Positions 45,036-58,100 of a DNA stretch of 64,000 nucleotides are shown in pieces. Each line of letters opens with the position of its first letter. The stretch's first letter is position 1. Where the stretch lies: positions 2,790,001 through 2,854,000 of the forward strand of contig JBBMOL010000092.1 of NCBI GenBank assembly GCA_037954665.1, given 5' to 3'. The stretch is from Laguncularia racemosa. Taxonomy: Eukaryota > Streptophyta > Magnoliopsida > Myrtales > Combretaceae. Position numbers and translations under genes: made by a program. Below the pieces are notes generated by a model. It ran no database searches, was not told the origin of the DNA, and saw only the letters and a program-made list of their open reading frames with translations.

Positions 45036-47075
45036 TTGCTATCGACCCCCCACTCTTAGATTTCTTTCAAATATGTAACATGCAACCATAGGGAAAATAG
45101 TAGCAGTGGATAGTGAGGAGAATACAAGTGGATTTTAGTAAAAATATGGAAGAAAATAAGAAAAATCGTAATTAAATAGGGGATGATTTATTCTATTCAA
45201 TTGAAGGGGTTAGGGTGGAGCTGCTACTAGGCCAAGTTGGGGTTAAGGGTTTACGTGGAGAAGGATTCTAGCTGATGCAATGGTGGTTGAAGGTTGGTGA
45301 ATGGAGCTGCTTTCGGTAAAGCCTAAAACTTCCTATTTTTATTAAAAATATCAAATGTTGATGAAAAATTATGACTTTTGGAATTTTGGCATAATTTTGT
45401 ATGTATATTAAAGTGGTAATTCTATTTTGGTGAAATTTGAATTGAAAGTATGTGGTCCTTAAATGCCTTTTTTTGGTTAGAAATTAAATTGGGAAATGAA
45501 TAGAGCAAATGATATAGTTTTGATGTAATTTTTAGTATATAAAATCCTTGTATGATGTAGTAGATCACCAAATCACTAATTGTTCAAATTGGAGTCATTT
45601 TCCATTTTTAGTGAATTTTTCAAGTCAATTTCCTTGTTTTGGCTGAATTTAATCATTAGCAAAATTGGGGAATTGATTTAATTAGTTAAATTTGATGTTT
45701 AGTTGAGGTTCATTGAAGTATAATATATTATTAAGAAGCTTAGGTTAGTTATGAAACAAAAATGAGTGCGTTCAATACAAAATCGTGATAATTTGGGTGC
45801 AGAATTTAATTGTACTGTTCCTGATTGTTTGTGATATAATGAACATAAATTGTTGAATACCTTATGATTGTGATGTAATGCTTGGTTATTGTTAGCTTAT
45901 TAGATGAGATTTATATGACTGATTGAGTTTATACTATTGTTGTCTCGATAATGATGAAATATCTAAATGGATAATAAAATGGAAAACCGATCGTAAACAT
46001 GTATAAGTTCATTAAAGTATACCTAACTAATTTTGGGACTCGAATAAATCCAATGGGGTTTAGGCTATAAGTATCTACTAACCCAAAACATTTAATGTAA
46101 AGAAAGTACTATTTCTTAGCCGATAAGTTTGTGGTATGACCTTTAGGTTAACTCGAATAAGTTCGAGGCATGGTTGACAAACTGGCCCGGTTCAATGACT
46201 TATGGGGATCTGGTCACTCCTCTTGTTCGAAGCAGGTGAAAGGCGAATCAAATGTTTCTAACTAAAAAGAGTATATAAGAATGCTTTAATTGGTTGAAAA
46301 AATATTGAATTTTGAAAAGTACATGAGGGTAGTTTATCTACTAATTAACAAGCTTCGCCTAGGTGAACTGAAAAGTATTTGTAACTTGTGAATAAACAGG
46401 AAAGACGTGAAATGATCTCCAATGAAAAGGTTATGTGATTTTATTGTTTAATTTCGTTGGGTTACTTGATTATGTACTCACTTTGCTTCTTAAGAAGTTG
46501 AAGGGTCAGTGTTTCGCTGACCTTAGGTACAAGTACTGAAAAATTAGTTGTTGGAGACTCGAGTTTTTGGAAAGTATCAATAGAGGCAAATGGGCCTTTA
46601 GTTTCCATTTTAAACCTCTGTTATTTTGTAATAGTATGTCATGTATATGATATTATAGTGCTTGTAAATATGATCTACAGGGTGTTGATCTTCGAATTAT
46701 AATGTGAATATATGTATGCATAAGGTTGGATTTGTAATCTTTTTGAGCCACTTAGGTCTGCAAGATTAATCATAGGTTGTGTCTACTTACCGGGAATATA
46801 GATCCTGATGGTATATATATATATATAATGTGACAAAAGATTTTAAATACAAGTGTTTAGATATGATTCAGATTTTGAAATGATAGCATTGATAGTACGA
46901 TTATATAGGATATTTATAGAATTACATACAGGTTGAAGTTATAAGTTCATGATTAGTTAAATTTGCTTTATCTTTAATTCAGAGACGGCATGGCAATCCA
47001 TTTACATGTATCAAAAAAAGTTATAAAAAATATTAAATAAGTTTAAGAATCAGACGTAATAAGTGAGTCGCTACA
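45036..47075 (+). mobile_element. Possible decayed solo LTR of a Ty3/Gypsy element
   Basis: The left edge, TGCTATCGACCCCCCACT, and the right edge, AGTGAGTCGCTACA, are imperfect inverted repeats resembling the TGTAACGACC...GGTCGTTACA ends of some plant Ty3/Gypsy LTRs. The ~2 kb between has long noncoding character with moderately GC-rich patches (46130-46240, 46500-46560). No matching target-site duplication and no coding remnant were found, so this is tentative. Confidence 0.3.
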
Positions 47076-48992
47076 AAAATAATTCTTAAATTTATATTTT
47101 TAACCTAAGAATAGACTTATTTGATTAGAACCTACTAATTCGATAGGTTCTAACACTCAAACAAATTGGATCTATCTAATCGATAGATCTTTACTGTGTT
47201 AAACGGGATGATCATATAACAAAAGGCGTCTTAGGATATACAGTGATAATGATAAACATTCACGTCAATTTTGCAATCACGGGCGCATCCCTTAGTTTTC
47301 TTTCACATTCAACTCTCGCATTAAGCAAAAAAAAGGCATTCAGCTCATTTAATTACAATAGGCCCCGCCTAACGACTACCAAACTGGACTGCTATGAGTC
47401 GGAGCAATCACGAAGAAAGGCAAAATTCCAAATCCTCGTCTGCAATCGATGACTTTTCAAAGTGTTTAATGGAACTTCACAGGCCTCAAAGCATGTGCTT
47501 ACGTTTGAATTATGCACTTTCACACCCCGCCGTACAGTGCCGACGTGCCATGCATCGATTGTTTCTCCCGTCACACTTTTCGTGGCGAACTTGCCGTTTG
47601 TGCCTATCTTCCACTCGCATACAGTATGACCGGCCCCCATAAGGGAATCCTCATAACAGTCTATTTCAAATATTTGATAAAATCAAACGCCAACCTGTTT
47701 TTGGAACGGTCTAAAACAAAAAACCGTGTCTTACTTTTTAATAATATAAATATCTAAGAAAGTGCAAAGAATGAATAAAGAAAATTGGAAGGGATTTTTC
47801 TTTTTTACAATTCCTTGCTTGTTTCTTTGAAGAGTGTGTTAGGGATCAAAATTCAGGGAAAAAACTTTCCTTGACCCGTACAAAACCATTTCAAATAAAA
47901 TTTAAAAATCTACTTTGCCTTTTCCCACTTTATGAGTAAATGAATTGTGTATATTAAAATGATAATATACTAAAATTTCCATATAAGATTTTTTTATCTA
48001 TTTTCTATTCCCTCTGTTCAAACAGATATATTTTCCTTAATTTCTTTCTTTCCTAATTTTTTTCTCCTACCTCATTCTTTGCTCCTTTCCAAGTACAATG
48101 TTAGAATAATAATAATAATAATAATAGAAGAAGAAGAGGAGAGAAACACGTATCCTAAAATCGCTCGGACATCACACTTAAAATATGAAGTAATATGACT
48201 AAGCAAAGTGGAATTTTTTAATTTTCTAATATATATAATAAATAATAGAAAATATTATGGATACAATAAAACAAATAATAGTGGGAGTTAGGACATAGAG
48301 GAAGGTGATATCACATCAAAATCTAGAGAAAATGATTTTCTTTTTTTAAGAATATCACTTCTTACCATTTAATTTTTTATTTAAAATATAATCTATTTAC
48401 CATACATTATGTAATCTATTTTTTTAAAATAATGTTTTATGGTACAAAATGCGAGTTAATAAATATAAAATAACACAAAATTAAATTTCAAATTAGCCAT
48501 GATATCAAGAGAGTTCAAATTTCCTCGGTTAAAACCTCTACATTCACCCTACTCGTATTCAATTAAATGATCCACTTAATAAACTTCAGTGAAAGTCTTA
48601 ACACTTAAGTAAAGGAAAGCATTAACCAATAAATATAAATTAAACAGATACGAATTAATGTGCTCAAGGTTTTCATATAAGAACACACTAGGTTATTGCA
48701 AAAGTGAGGAGTTACAAGCATTTATAGAACTCTAGGGCAACGCTCTTGATTCTCCATCCAAGCTCATAATTTTATATCATCTCTTGGATATATATGAAAA
48801 TGAATCAATCTATGACTAATTGCATAATCTAAGAGAGAGGTCCTATACCGTTAGCTAAGAGAAAAACTTCCCAAACTCAAAGCCTAAAAACCATTCTATG
48901 ACTAGTGGCACACATGAGAGAGCTTACACCGTGTGCTATCTAAAACGAAAATTCCCAATTCAAAAGTTAACAGCTGCTTCTTTCTTAGCTCT
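47076..48992. other. Intergenic DNA with a GC-richer patch
   Basis: The patch 47240-47660 is clearly less AT-rich than its surroundings and has overlapping frames on both strands (about 82 codons each), none resembling a known family. (AAT)n lies at about 48104-48125. The part nearest 48992 may be the 3' UTR of the minus-strand zinc-ribbon gene. Confidence 0.45.
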
Positions 48993-49199
48993 CTATCGAT
49001 AAGATTTGAGGACAGCACCACAGAATGTACAGATGATGGCTTTCCACGATTTCCAGTAGAAGGGAACATAGCAAAAACGCGTCGCCGTTGTCATCTCCGC
49101 CACGCTAGCTGCTCGGCCGCATCGCGAACACATCCCTGCCACCGGTTTGCTTCTCCTCACGATCCTCCTCTGATCCACCAAAAAACAGAAAAACACCAT
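48993..49199 (-). CDS. Small conserved plant zinc-ribbon protein (often labelled methyltransferase-related)
   Basis: A single-exon 68-residue protein begins MVFFCFLVDQRRIVRRSKPV. Two CxxC pairs, Cys24/Cys27 (MCSRCG) and Cys57/Cys60 (ICTFCG), form a zinc-ribbon. VPFYWKSWKAIICTFCGAVL is strongly characteristic of a short, highly conserved plant protein family. Databases often call members methyltransferase-related, but the protein is far too short for a methyltransferase fold, so that name should not be taken as function. The start is the first ATG and the stop is TAG at 48995-48993. The locus is GC-richer than its flanks. The frame on the opposite strand is a shadow. Confidence 0.88.
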   Translation of the reverse strand: MVFFCFLVDQRRIVRRSKPVAGMCSRCGRAASVAEMTTATRFCYVPFYWKSWKAIICTFCGAVLKSYR

Positions 49200-52100
49200 C
49201 GAGAATTTTCAAAATTATCGACACTGAGGGGGGGAAGAAAAAGAAGAAAGACGTAGATTCATGAACTTCGACACGAAGAGACAATAGTGTGTAAAATTTG
49301 ATTTTTCATACTTGGCATATAAATGCTCAAACAAGTAAACAACATAGAATTTAAATAGGCAGACAAATATTTGTCCTTGTATGGTTGAGGAAGAATTGGT
49401 TCTTATATTTGATATCAGCTAAATCGAGGGTTGGATTCGTTACACGTTTTATAGTTGCTTTTTATATGAAAATGGAACGTTGTTCACGTATTTGATAAGG
49501 GAAACCTGCTCGTACTCGTACATCATGATAATATCATGTACAATGGCCACGTAGAAATTACAGTTAGCTTTCCATATATCAAATTAAATGCAGTTCGAAA
49601 TATATAGAGGAAAGGAAACTTTGCCCATTGCTTAGTGGAGTCGTACCACAAGCTTTTACGATCGCTGCCAAGAGTTTGTGGTTAATAAAGTTACATAAAT
49701 GGTACTAACGTGTGAAGTAATAATTTGGTGTTAGTTTTGCCTTCTTCTTTTTTCTTTGTTAATGTTAATGGATGTTCTGGTTAGAATCCTAAATGAATTG
49801 ATCTCCAATGATATAATCATAATTAAAAAGAAATAGGGTCTAATAAGAGTTAAAAAAATTTCACCTAAAAATTTATACTTGCCATGTAAATATGGTAGGT
49901 CACCATTATCTAACCACGAGATTAAAAATAAGTCTCAACAATTAATTTGGTAAAAAAGCACAAATATAAAAAATGCACAATTTACTTGCTTACATAATTT
50001 GGTCACATAGGAAATTGTTTAGATTATCTTTTTTTTTTTATTTATATCTTATTTGTATTTTATTTATATTTAAATGTGTAACTATCTCCTTAGTTTTTAA
50101 GCAAACATCTATATTCAAATGAATAAAATAATATAAAAAAAATAAGTCAAATAAGCCCTAATTTATCCTCTCTTTTTTAATCATATTAAAATTCACTCGA
50201 TGCCAAGCGTTTCTTTTTATTTATAGCAGCATGACATACACGTACGCCACGGGTTTTTCATCTCATGCCCGTCAGGCCCTCGGACTAGGAGCTGGAAGGG
50301 GACTGTCAACCGTGTTCTCGCCAACTAACTTGACATGGTGTCCTTTTCAACATTGGGTGATTCCGCTGGTGATTGACGATGCACGGTCCCGAAGGCCCAC
50401 AGCTTTTATTTTGTGCTCTTCAAAGAACAAATTTCATTTTCAGCAGGCCAGAATTCCCAATTTGAGGACCATCATAGGGCATTTATCTGTCTAGAAATAT
50501 TGAATAAATAAATTATATATGTATGCCACAATTAAATTCTTTTGACTGAGTTATTTGAACTCTCTTTGAGTTTTTGCACCCATATTAAACTCCATATATT
50601 ATAGATTTCCTTTATAATGCCATGTAGCTTTTTGTAATTAGTAAAGATATGGATTATAAATTACTTTCTTAAGCTTTAACTTAGATATAAATACTATTCT
50701 TTAAATTTTTAAATGCTGTAAATTGCCTTTCTAATTTTTCATAAATCGGTAAATAACCTTCTTAAAAGCAAGTATTTTTAATTATAAAAGTAATTATTGT
50801 CCAAGATTTAAATATTCAGCATGGCTTATATCAAAATTTTCATATCTCGTGAAGGGATAGAGTGATTCAGTGACATATTTAGTATGTGTACATAAACATA
50901 AAGAATTTAAGTGAATCAAATTCAAATATAGTAAGAGTCAATAATCTTAACCTTGGATTTCTGCATTTACTCTATTACCGTTTGTCATCGGGTGCTTTGC
51001 TTTTGAGTTTCATATGCTTCCCTCTTTTACTGTGATTGCACCGCATAAATCACTCATAATTATGGGTCACTTAAATTAATTATTATCTGCTTATTATAAA
51101 TTGACACATGTTCTTGGTTGGAGAATTTTTCATCAATCTCGGAAAACATTGAAGATTTAAAAAATGAAAAGAAAAGTTAAGTACGTGAATTTAAAAATAG
51201 ATAGATATTGAAACTAAATATATAATTTTTCATTAAAAAAAAACAAAAGGTATATCAGATTTATTGGATCGCTTTTTATATGCCAATGTAGGCAATGCAA
51301 CAAGTTTAGTTGCATTGATACTGTCAACGCTAGAACGGGAAATCTCCTGCCAACCACCTACCTACACTACGGGAAAAAAATTATCAGTATTAGCACATAA
51401 TATATATGGACGGGTAATATGTAACTATTAATGATATTTTAATATGTGGTAGTTTTAAAAAAAATTATTATTTATATTTTTAAAAAAACTAAATATATTA
51501 AAATTTTATTAATATTTATATATCATTAATTAATTTCTATAACATATTAATACTATTGAATCCTTTTTAAATTATAAAAGTCTCCTTTTTCAATATTCGG
51601 TTGGCTCACGTTTACATATTTGAAAAAAAAAATGTAAAATTAAAGAATTCAACGTGTTAGTATGTGATGCATTAGGGCACCACCTTATTATAATATATAA
51701 TATCAGTGGTCTAGAATTAATGGTAAGTATTATTACAACATTTTAATATATATTTGAAGAGAAATGCTTCAATCCGTACTTTTGGATGGGATGGAGCCAG
51801 TCTCTTTGATAAATGGGCATCGATAGGGTTTTTTTTTTTTTTAACCTATTTATGTCTTATTTACTTTTAGCAGATCTTTATAAACCCTAAAAGTTAAAGA
51901 TGATAAATTTCTATTTTGTATGAAGTTCGACCGGCAACAATTGTATCTCTAGCTTCTCTTCCAAAGATAATTAAGTTTAAGGAAACGACTATTACTCAGA
52001 ATTAGCTAGGATTGTTATTGAATTATTATAATTGATTTTCTTAATTTTGATTGCAACAACAACTTGCTTATATTTTATGAGCTTGTTTATGATGCTTTGA

Positions 52101-55100
52101 TCAAAATTTATAGTACTTTATGGTATAGTTCTTACTGGGAAGCAACATGGCTGATTGCAACACTTTATAGTGTAGGATGGGTCGTTAATTTAGCGGGACA
52201 ACGTAGGACAAATTGAGGGGAATTATATATGTGTGTGTTATAATATGTTATGCGTTTAAATGGGTGATGAATAAGTATTAATAAAATTTAAATATATAAT
52301 AATGATTAGGTATTTTTAAAAAAAGCTATTGTTCATTATTTTTGTACGTTAGAATTTTATTAATATTTATATGTCATCCATCCATCCAAATGACTTATTA
52401 GTATAATTGAAACTTTTTTCATTAACTCATGATATTTTCATAACATTAGAGAGAAAAAAAAATTTAATAAATAAATAATAACCTCATGACCCCATGTTAT
52501 AATTGGATATGCTTTATATCATAACATAGAATGGGATTTGAATTATTTAAAGTTTTTTTAATTTATAAAATAATAATTGAGATTATTCAAAAATTTTAAA
52601 TACATTATGATATTATTATGATTATTTTTTTTTGTAATCTTAATTATTGATTATATATGAAAATATTTTAATAAAATAAGTTTTTAAAATTTAAAAATGG
52701 CAACTTTACATAATATATTTCCCATAAAATGTATTTTACTACTTCCACCCAGAAGAATGCTATAAAACATTTAAGTTGTATCCCCCTTATATGCTTAAAC
52801 ATCTTTTAAGTCTTAGCTTTATATCAATATCCTTTATAGATTCCAGTAGAATTAAGAGCTTTTTTGAGTCATAAGAAAACAATTCCTTAAAGACCAAGCT
52901 AAGGACGACAGCTACGTCGAACCAACTAAGACATCTAGATTTAATGCACTAGCTTATGTTGTGGAGATGGTCTATAGAATAAGAAAAGTAGTACCCGTGA
53001 TAGACATGTCAGTAATCATGATGGTTATAAACAGGCTGTTTTTGTATTTGAAAGGAACATCATTGCCTAATTGTGGACCCAAATTACATAGCCTTTTTAA
53101 TCTACGTTCAATTATCGACTGACTATAGGGTATTCAATTACTAATCAAACATATGTTAAGGCTTATATAGAATATTAGCTCCATCTATTTTTCATTTCCT
53201 CCTACTTTCACTTATATACCAAACAAGGGAACTGCAATTTGTCCCCCATTTCCTTGGCCTCACCTTCCCTCATCCCCACCATAGTGTTAACATCGTTTTT
53301 GGAAACTTTTAAGCTAAATGAAAATGAAAGCAAAGCTGTGGAAAGAAAAAAAGAAAGACAAGAAAATCAAAAGAAATATAATTTTTATATTTATTTGAAT
53401 ACAAAATAGTAAAAATAAAAAGAAATTGATGAAAATATTTCATTTTCTTATGTTTCATTGCTACAAAGAAAATAAAAAGAACAAAAATAAAACATGAAAG
53501 ATTATTTGGATTTTTTTTATCTATATCTTATCTATATTTGATTTGAACTAATTTAATATTTAGCATTGAAAACTTATCTTATCTTCATAATTATAATAAA
53601 AATAGTAATTAAATAATGGGCATTGAAAAGTAAAAGTTTAGGTACTTTTAAATAAGGGGTTTAAAAAATATATTTTATATATTAGAAAAATGATATATTA
53701 GTTAGTATTTTTGTAAAAATGAGTAAAATAAGCGATAAATAAGTTTAAAATTTTAAAAATATATTTGATATTTAATTTTTTAATAGGCTTTTTACTATTT
53801 TTTTTCTTTGCAAACATATATATTCAAATAGATGCTGATTAATACTGAACAGATAAAAAAAAAAAAAAAACAAACAGGCCCTAAATTACTCTCCATCTTA
53901 TCCTTAGCAATAACGAACAAATTATCGATATAACAATATAATAGATTGTCAATATACGTCAGTGGAAAGAAGGGTAATGTCGTCCTTTTCCCACTTTTAT
54001 TCCATCCATTTTAGGGGTATTTGGGTAATTTCCTAATATTTTCATTTTCTTTCAGATTTTGAGAGAAAAAATTAAGACCGCTTGGGGTGGAAACAATTTT
54101 ACCAATTTCTAGCCCCATTCGTTCGAACTCCACCCTTTAATAAATTAGCCAAACACACTGCTTCTTTTCAATTTTCACAGTTTTCTTTGGATTATCTCAG
54201 ATGTCTACTGATCCAAACACAGTGTAAGCCTATGATAATTCCTCCAGCTTTAGCTTTCCCAGGCTCTTTGAAACAAAATCCACAAGGGTTGAGATCCTGC
54301 CAGCCTCCTCCTGGCTGGTGAGGGCTTCTGGGGGAAAGAAAAGGTTGTTTTATTTTAATTACCCTTTCCAATGTGTCAATGTCAATCATTGGGTCGAATT
54401 CATGGGCCAGTTTTTCCTTGAAAACTATTCACGAAGGGCCTTAAAACGAAGAACCTGTTGCAAACATAGATCAATTTTTACTTTAGTTCATTACTATGAC
54501 TTGTAAAATGGTTCTACAAGGTTATTGTAACAACCACCACTACTTTCATCTTTGAGATTTAACATTTAAATACCTTTTTGTTTAATTCTATTATTTTTTA
54601 AAATATTTTATCTGAGAGAAAAATTGTAAAATAAGATATAAAAACATATTTTTTCAAAAATTTAAAAGTATGAATGCACACAAAACTAAACGTGCATAAA
54701 ATAAACTAATAATAATCATATGAACGAGCATTTCTAACCCTTTTTTTTTTTTTACAAAATAAATAATTGAAAGGTTACCACGTTCGGTTGTTATAGAGTG
54801 CCCTTTAGCAATCATTTTAAAAACTATTAATAAAATATATCCTAGAAAACGAAAGTACCATAATATGCTGCTTACAAGTTACATATGGGCCAGTTCGAAA
54901 CGGGAGGGTGTGTTGCATCTTATCCCCAAATGTGACCTTCACCTATCCGCAACAGAAGTCTCCAAAAGATGGAGGCCAAGTTGACCGGCTGAATGCATGA
55001 TACTCTATGGCAATTTTCACCTAATTGTTAAAACCCTTATAATTTAATACTATCAATACTAATATTTTAGTTAAATGAATTAGAATCGAATATCTTTTTT

Positions 55101-58100
55101 ATTATAATTATTAAAAAAATCCATATGATTAAATTAAACAATAATTAGGTCCAGCTCAAAACATATCTAATGTGCTTATAATAAAATACCTTCTTAAATA
55201 ACACACTCTTTAAATGGAAAACCTAAGAAAGAAGAATAATTTTTTTATATATCCCTTTCAATCCCACTTGTCCCCATCTATGTTTGAACTTCGGCTGTAC
55301 TAATACACTAGCAGCCTAGCATTATTTGTGGGCGTGCTTGATTCCTTAAATATTTATTCTAATGTCACGTTCGGTAAGGAATTAAGATTGAATATTGAGA
55401 TTCATTTGTATTATTATAAAGTATCCAAATGGCTCTTAGTCAAAGGAAAGGGTTTTGTATTAATTTCCGCTCCTATCCACTGAATTTTATACTATGTAAT
55501 ATACAGGGCTAAGTCGTAGAAATATAGATTCTAACCTTGGTCGTCAAGGAAATAAAATAATATATCTATTAAATAATTATTATTCGGCATCTTGGGTAAT
55601 AAATAATGGGCCGGCAATTTCTTAAACTATTGGCTGGGTCAAAATCAAGATGATTCAATGTTAGGTTATGGTCCATGTCCATGTATTCCGGTTGTTTGCA
55701 CTACTTCTAAGTCCTAACCCACGGCAATACGAGGACTACTCAGGGATATGGATCCAAATCTTCCATTGTTTTACTTCTGTCAATTTTGAATATACATGTT
55801 TCTTCATTTATCCCTAATTATTATAATTAAAAAAAAAGGTAGTATGTAGATAGAGGTCAAAATATGTACATTTTTAGTTCCTTGGTATTGTCTAAGCATT
55901 GATTTTTTTTTTTTGTGTTTTTATTTACAAATTATACTCCTCTAAAGGTTGTGATTTTTTATTGAAGTTGATCAAATCTTCGATTACTAATTATAGACGA
56001 ATGAATGTATAGATATTTAATTTTTGAACTTAAAACATGATACCTTGTTAAATTTTTAACTTCACAACTATTTAATTGAGAGAGTTTAAATCTATTACAT
56101 TTGGCATGGCCCTATAATCTCTACCACTTATATAGGATGAGTTTGATGAATGCCATCAAGTACATATATCTTTAAACTTAAGAGTTAATATCGTAATATT
56201 TATAACCATTTGATTTGTAAGTCGCTTTTAATTGAATCGATCAAAACGTTAGTCGATCCGATCCAATTATCCAATTTTCTTTCTTAATCAAATGAGAAAA
56301 GGGGTTTGGTGTTGCTAACGTGCTAGACTTTATTTCATAAGAAAAGTTACACCGCATCTTTGATTTATACACTTACAGAAAACATGTCGTTGTCGATTAC
56401 CCATTCGAAAGTGGGGTAAAGTTCATCCTTACTTTATTTACAAGCAAATTGATTGGAAGGGGTATCAAAAGGCAAGAGACGATAGAAAATAAAAGAAAAA
56501 ATTGAAATCCCATTAGATCCGATAACTTAAATGTGGAATGAATATTGAAACGATCTGATATATGATATAATGTAATAATATTAACAATTATAATAGGAAA
56601 AATATCCATACGAAAAAAGTCTTTAATTTTTTTATTAAATCTTTAATAAACTCTTTAAGGCTAAGTAATTTATATATAAATTCGAACGCTACTCATCTAT
56701 TTTATAGTGATTAGTAAAAAAGAAAAAACTTCTTATAATGAGTCATCATTTAATTTATAATTTTCATAAAAACCCATAGTCGGCTTTCATTTAAAATTTG
56801 AGGGGAATGAGTTGAGGCCAGGAGGTGAACTACCAGCTTTCGAATCATGAGGGAAACTAACTTAGCCTTGCCGAAAGTAAATATATTATGTCAATTCCGT
56901 TTCCTTTCAGAGCATTTCAAGTTTCATTAAAGTGAGAAGAAAAAAAGATTGTGATTCACTGTTATATTATTTACTCTGGTCATGTTAATATAGTAAGGAA
57001 AAGAAAGAAAGTGGTAGTAGGTTTAATTTTAGGGTTATTAACTTATGGAGTTGAACTCTTTTTTTTTTTTCTTTCCTTTTTATTAAAACGTTTTTTTAAA
57101 AAAAAAACTATAATATTATCATTTACTATTCATTTATTAATATTAATTAATAACATTTTATAAGATAGACATATGATGTTTTAAAATCTATACTTTATAT
57201 ATATTAGAGTACATGTTAGTTTTAAAGTAAATATAGGATAAGAATATCTTATACTTGTACATCACCTTATGGAGCATGTTTTGAAAAATTTATATTACAA
57301 ATCTACCTTATAACTCTTAATGTTCACTTAAAACCTATTCAATCAAGTAAGCTACAGGTGCATATCCTATAGAATAGGATTACCCACAAACCTCTACCTA
57401 ATATTATAAGAATTAGCTAACGCTCCATTTATGTTATGAGTATTTAAAAAATAATAAATAAATAAATCATGAAATCATTTAAAGAAATATGGTTTTTTTT
57501 TTATGTGATGATTATGATATATTTAGGAATTATAAATAAATGTTTCTATAAAACTACTTGAAATAACTTCCAAGTACTATATCTATTGTGACTTTTTATT
57601 CTACTATCCTAATGGTAGCTACTGATTGCTGAATCTTTTTGCTTTTCTTAATTACGAGTAGACGCATACCTACATTGTATGTGTAAAAAACAATATATTT
57701 AATAAATCAACAATAAAATATAACTGCAAACATTACTTTTCTAACTTAAAAGGAGATAAATAAAAAGAAAAAATACATGTAAACATGATAAAAAAAAAAA
57801 AAAAACCAAGACATCAGTTATTATAAGAGTAATAATCTCTTCCAATGATATAATTTGCACATAAAATCATGTGGTTGTTACAAAAAAATATAGAATCCAT
57901 TCTACTATGCTTATCATTTGTGAATAATATTTTATATGCATTTCTCGTGGGCATAAATTTAAATAAATAAAATCAAATTGTAAAAAGAAAATAAAACATT
58001 GTATAAAAGTAAAATAACTAGAAAAATCTACAAGTTAAAGGGACCCAACTTCCTTTAAATCTCCCTCACCATTCAATTTCATAACTATTATAGTTTTGTT

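Noticed and set aside
48933..49256. 107-codon plus-strand frame
   Set aside because: It overlaps the conserved zinc-ribbon gene on the minus strand and shows no family resemblance.
54082..54506. Several overlapping frames of 60-80 codons
   Set aside because: The first begins at TTG rather than ATG, and none has motifs. Only a local GC-richer patch can be stated.
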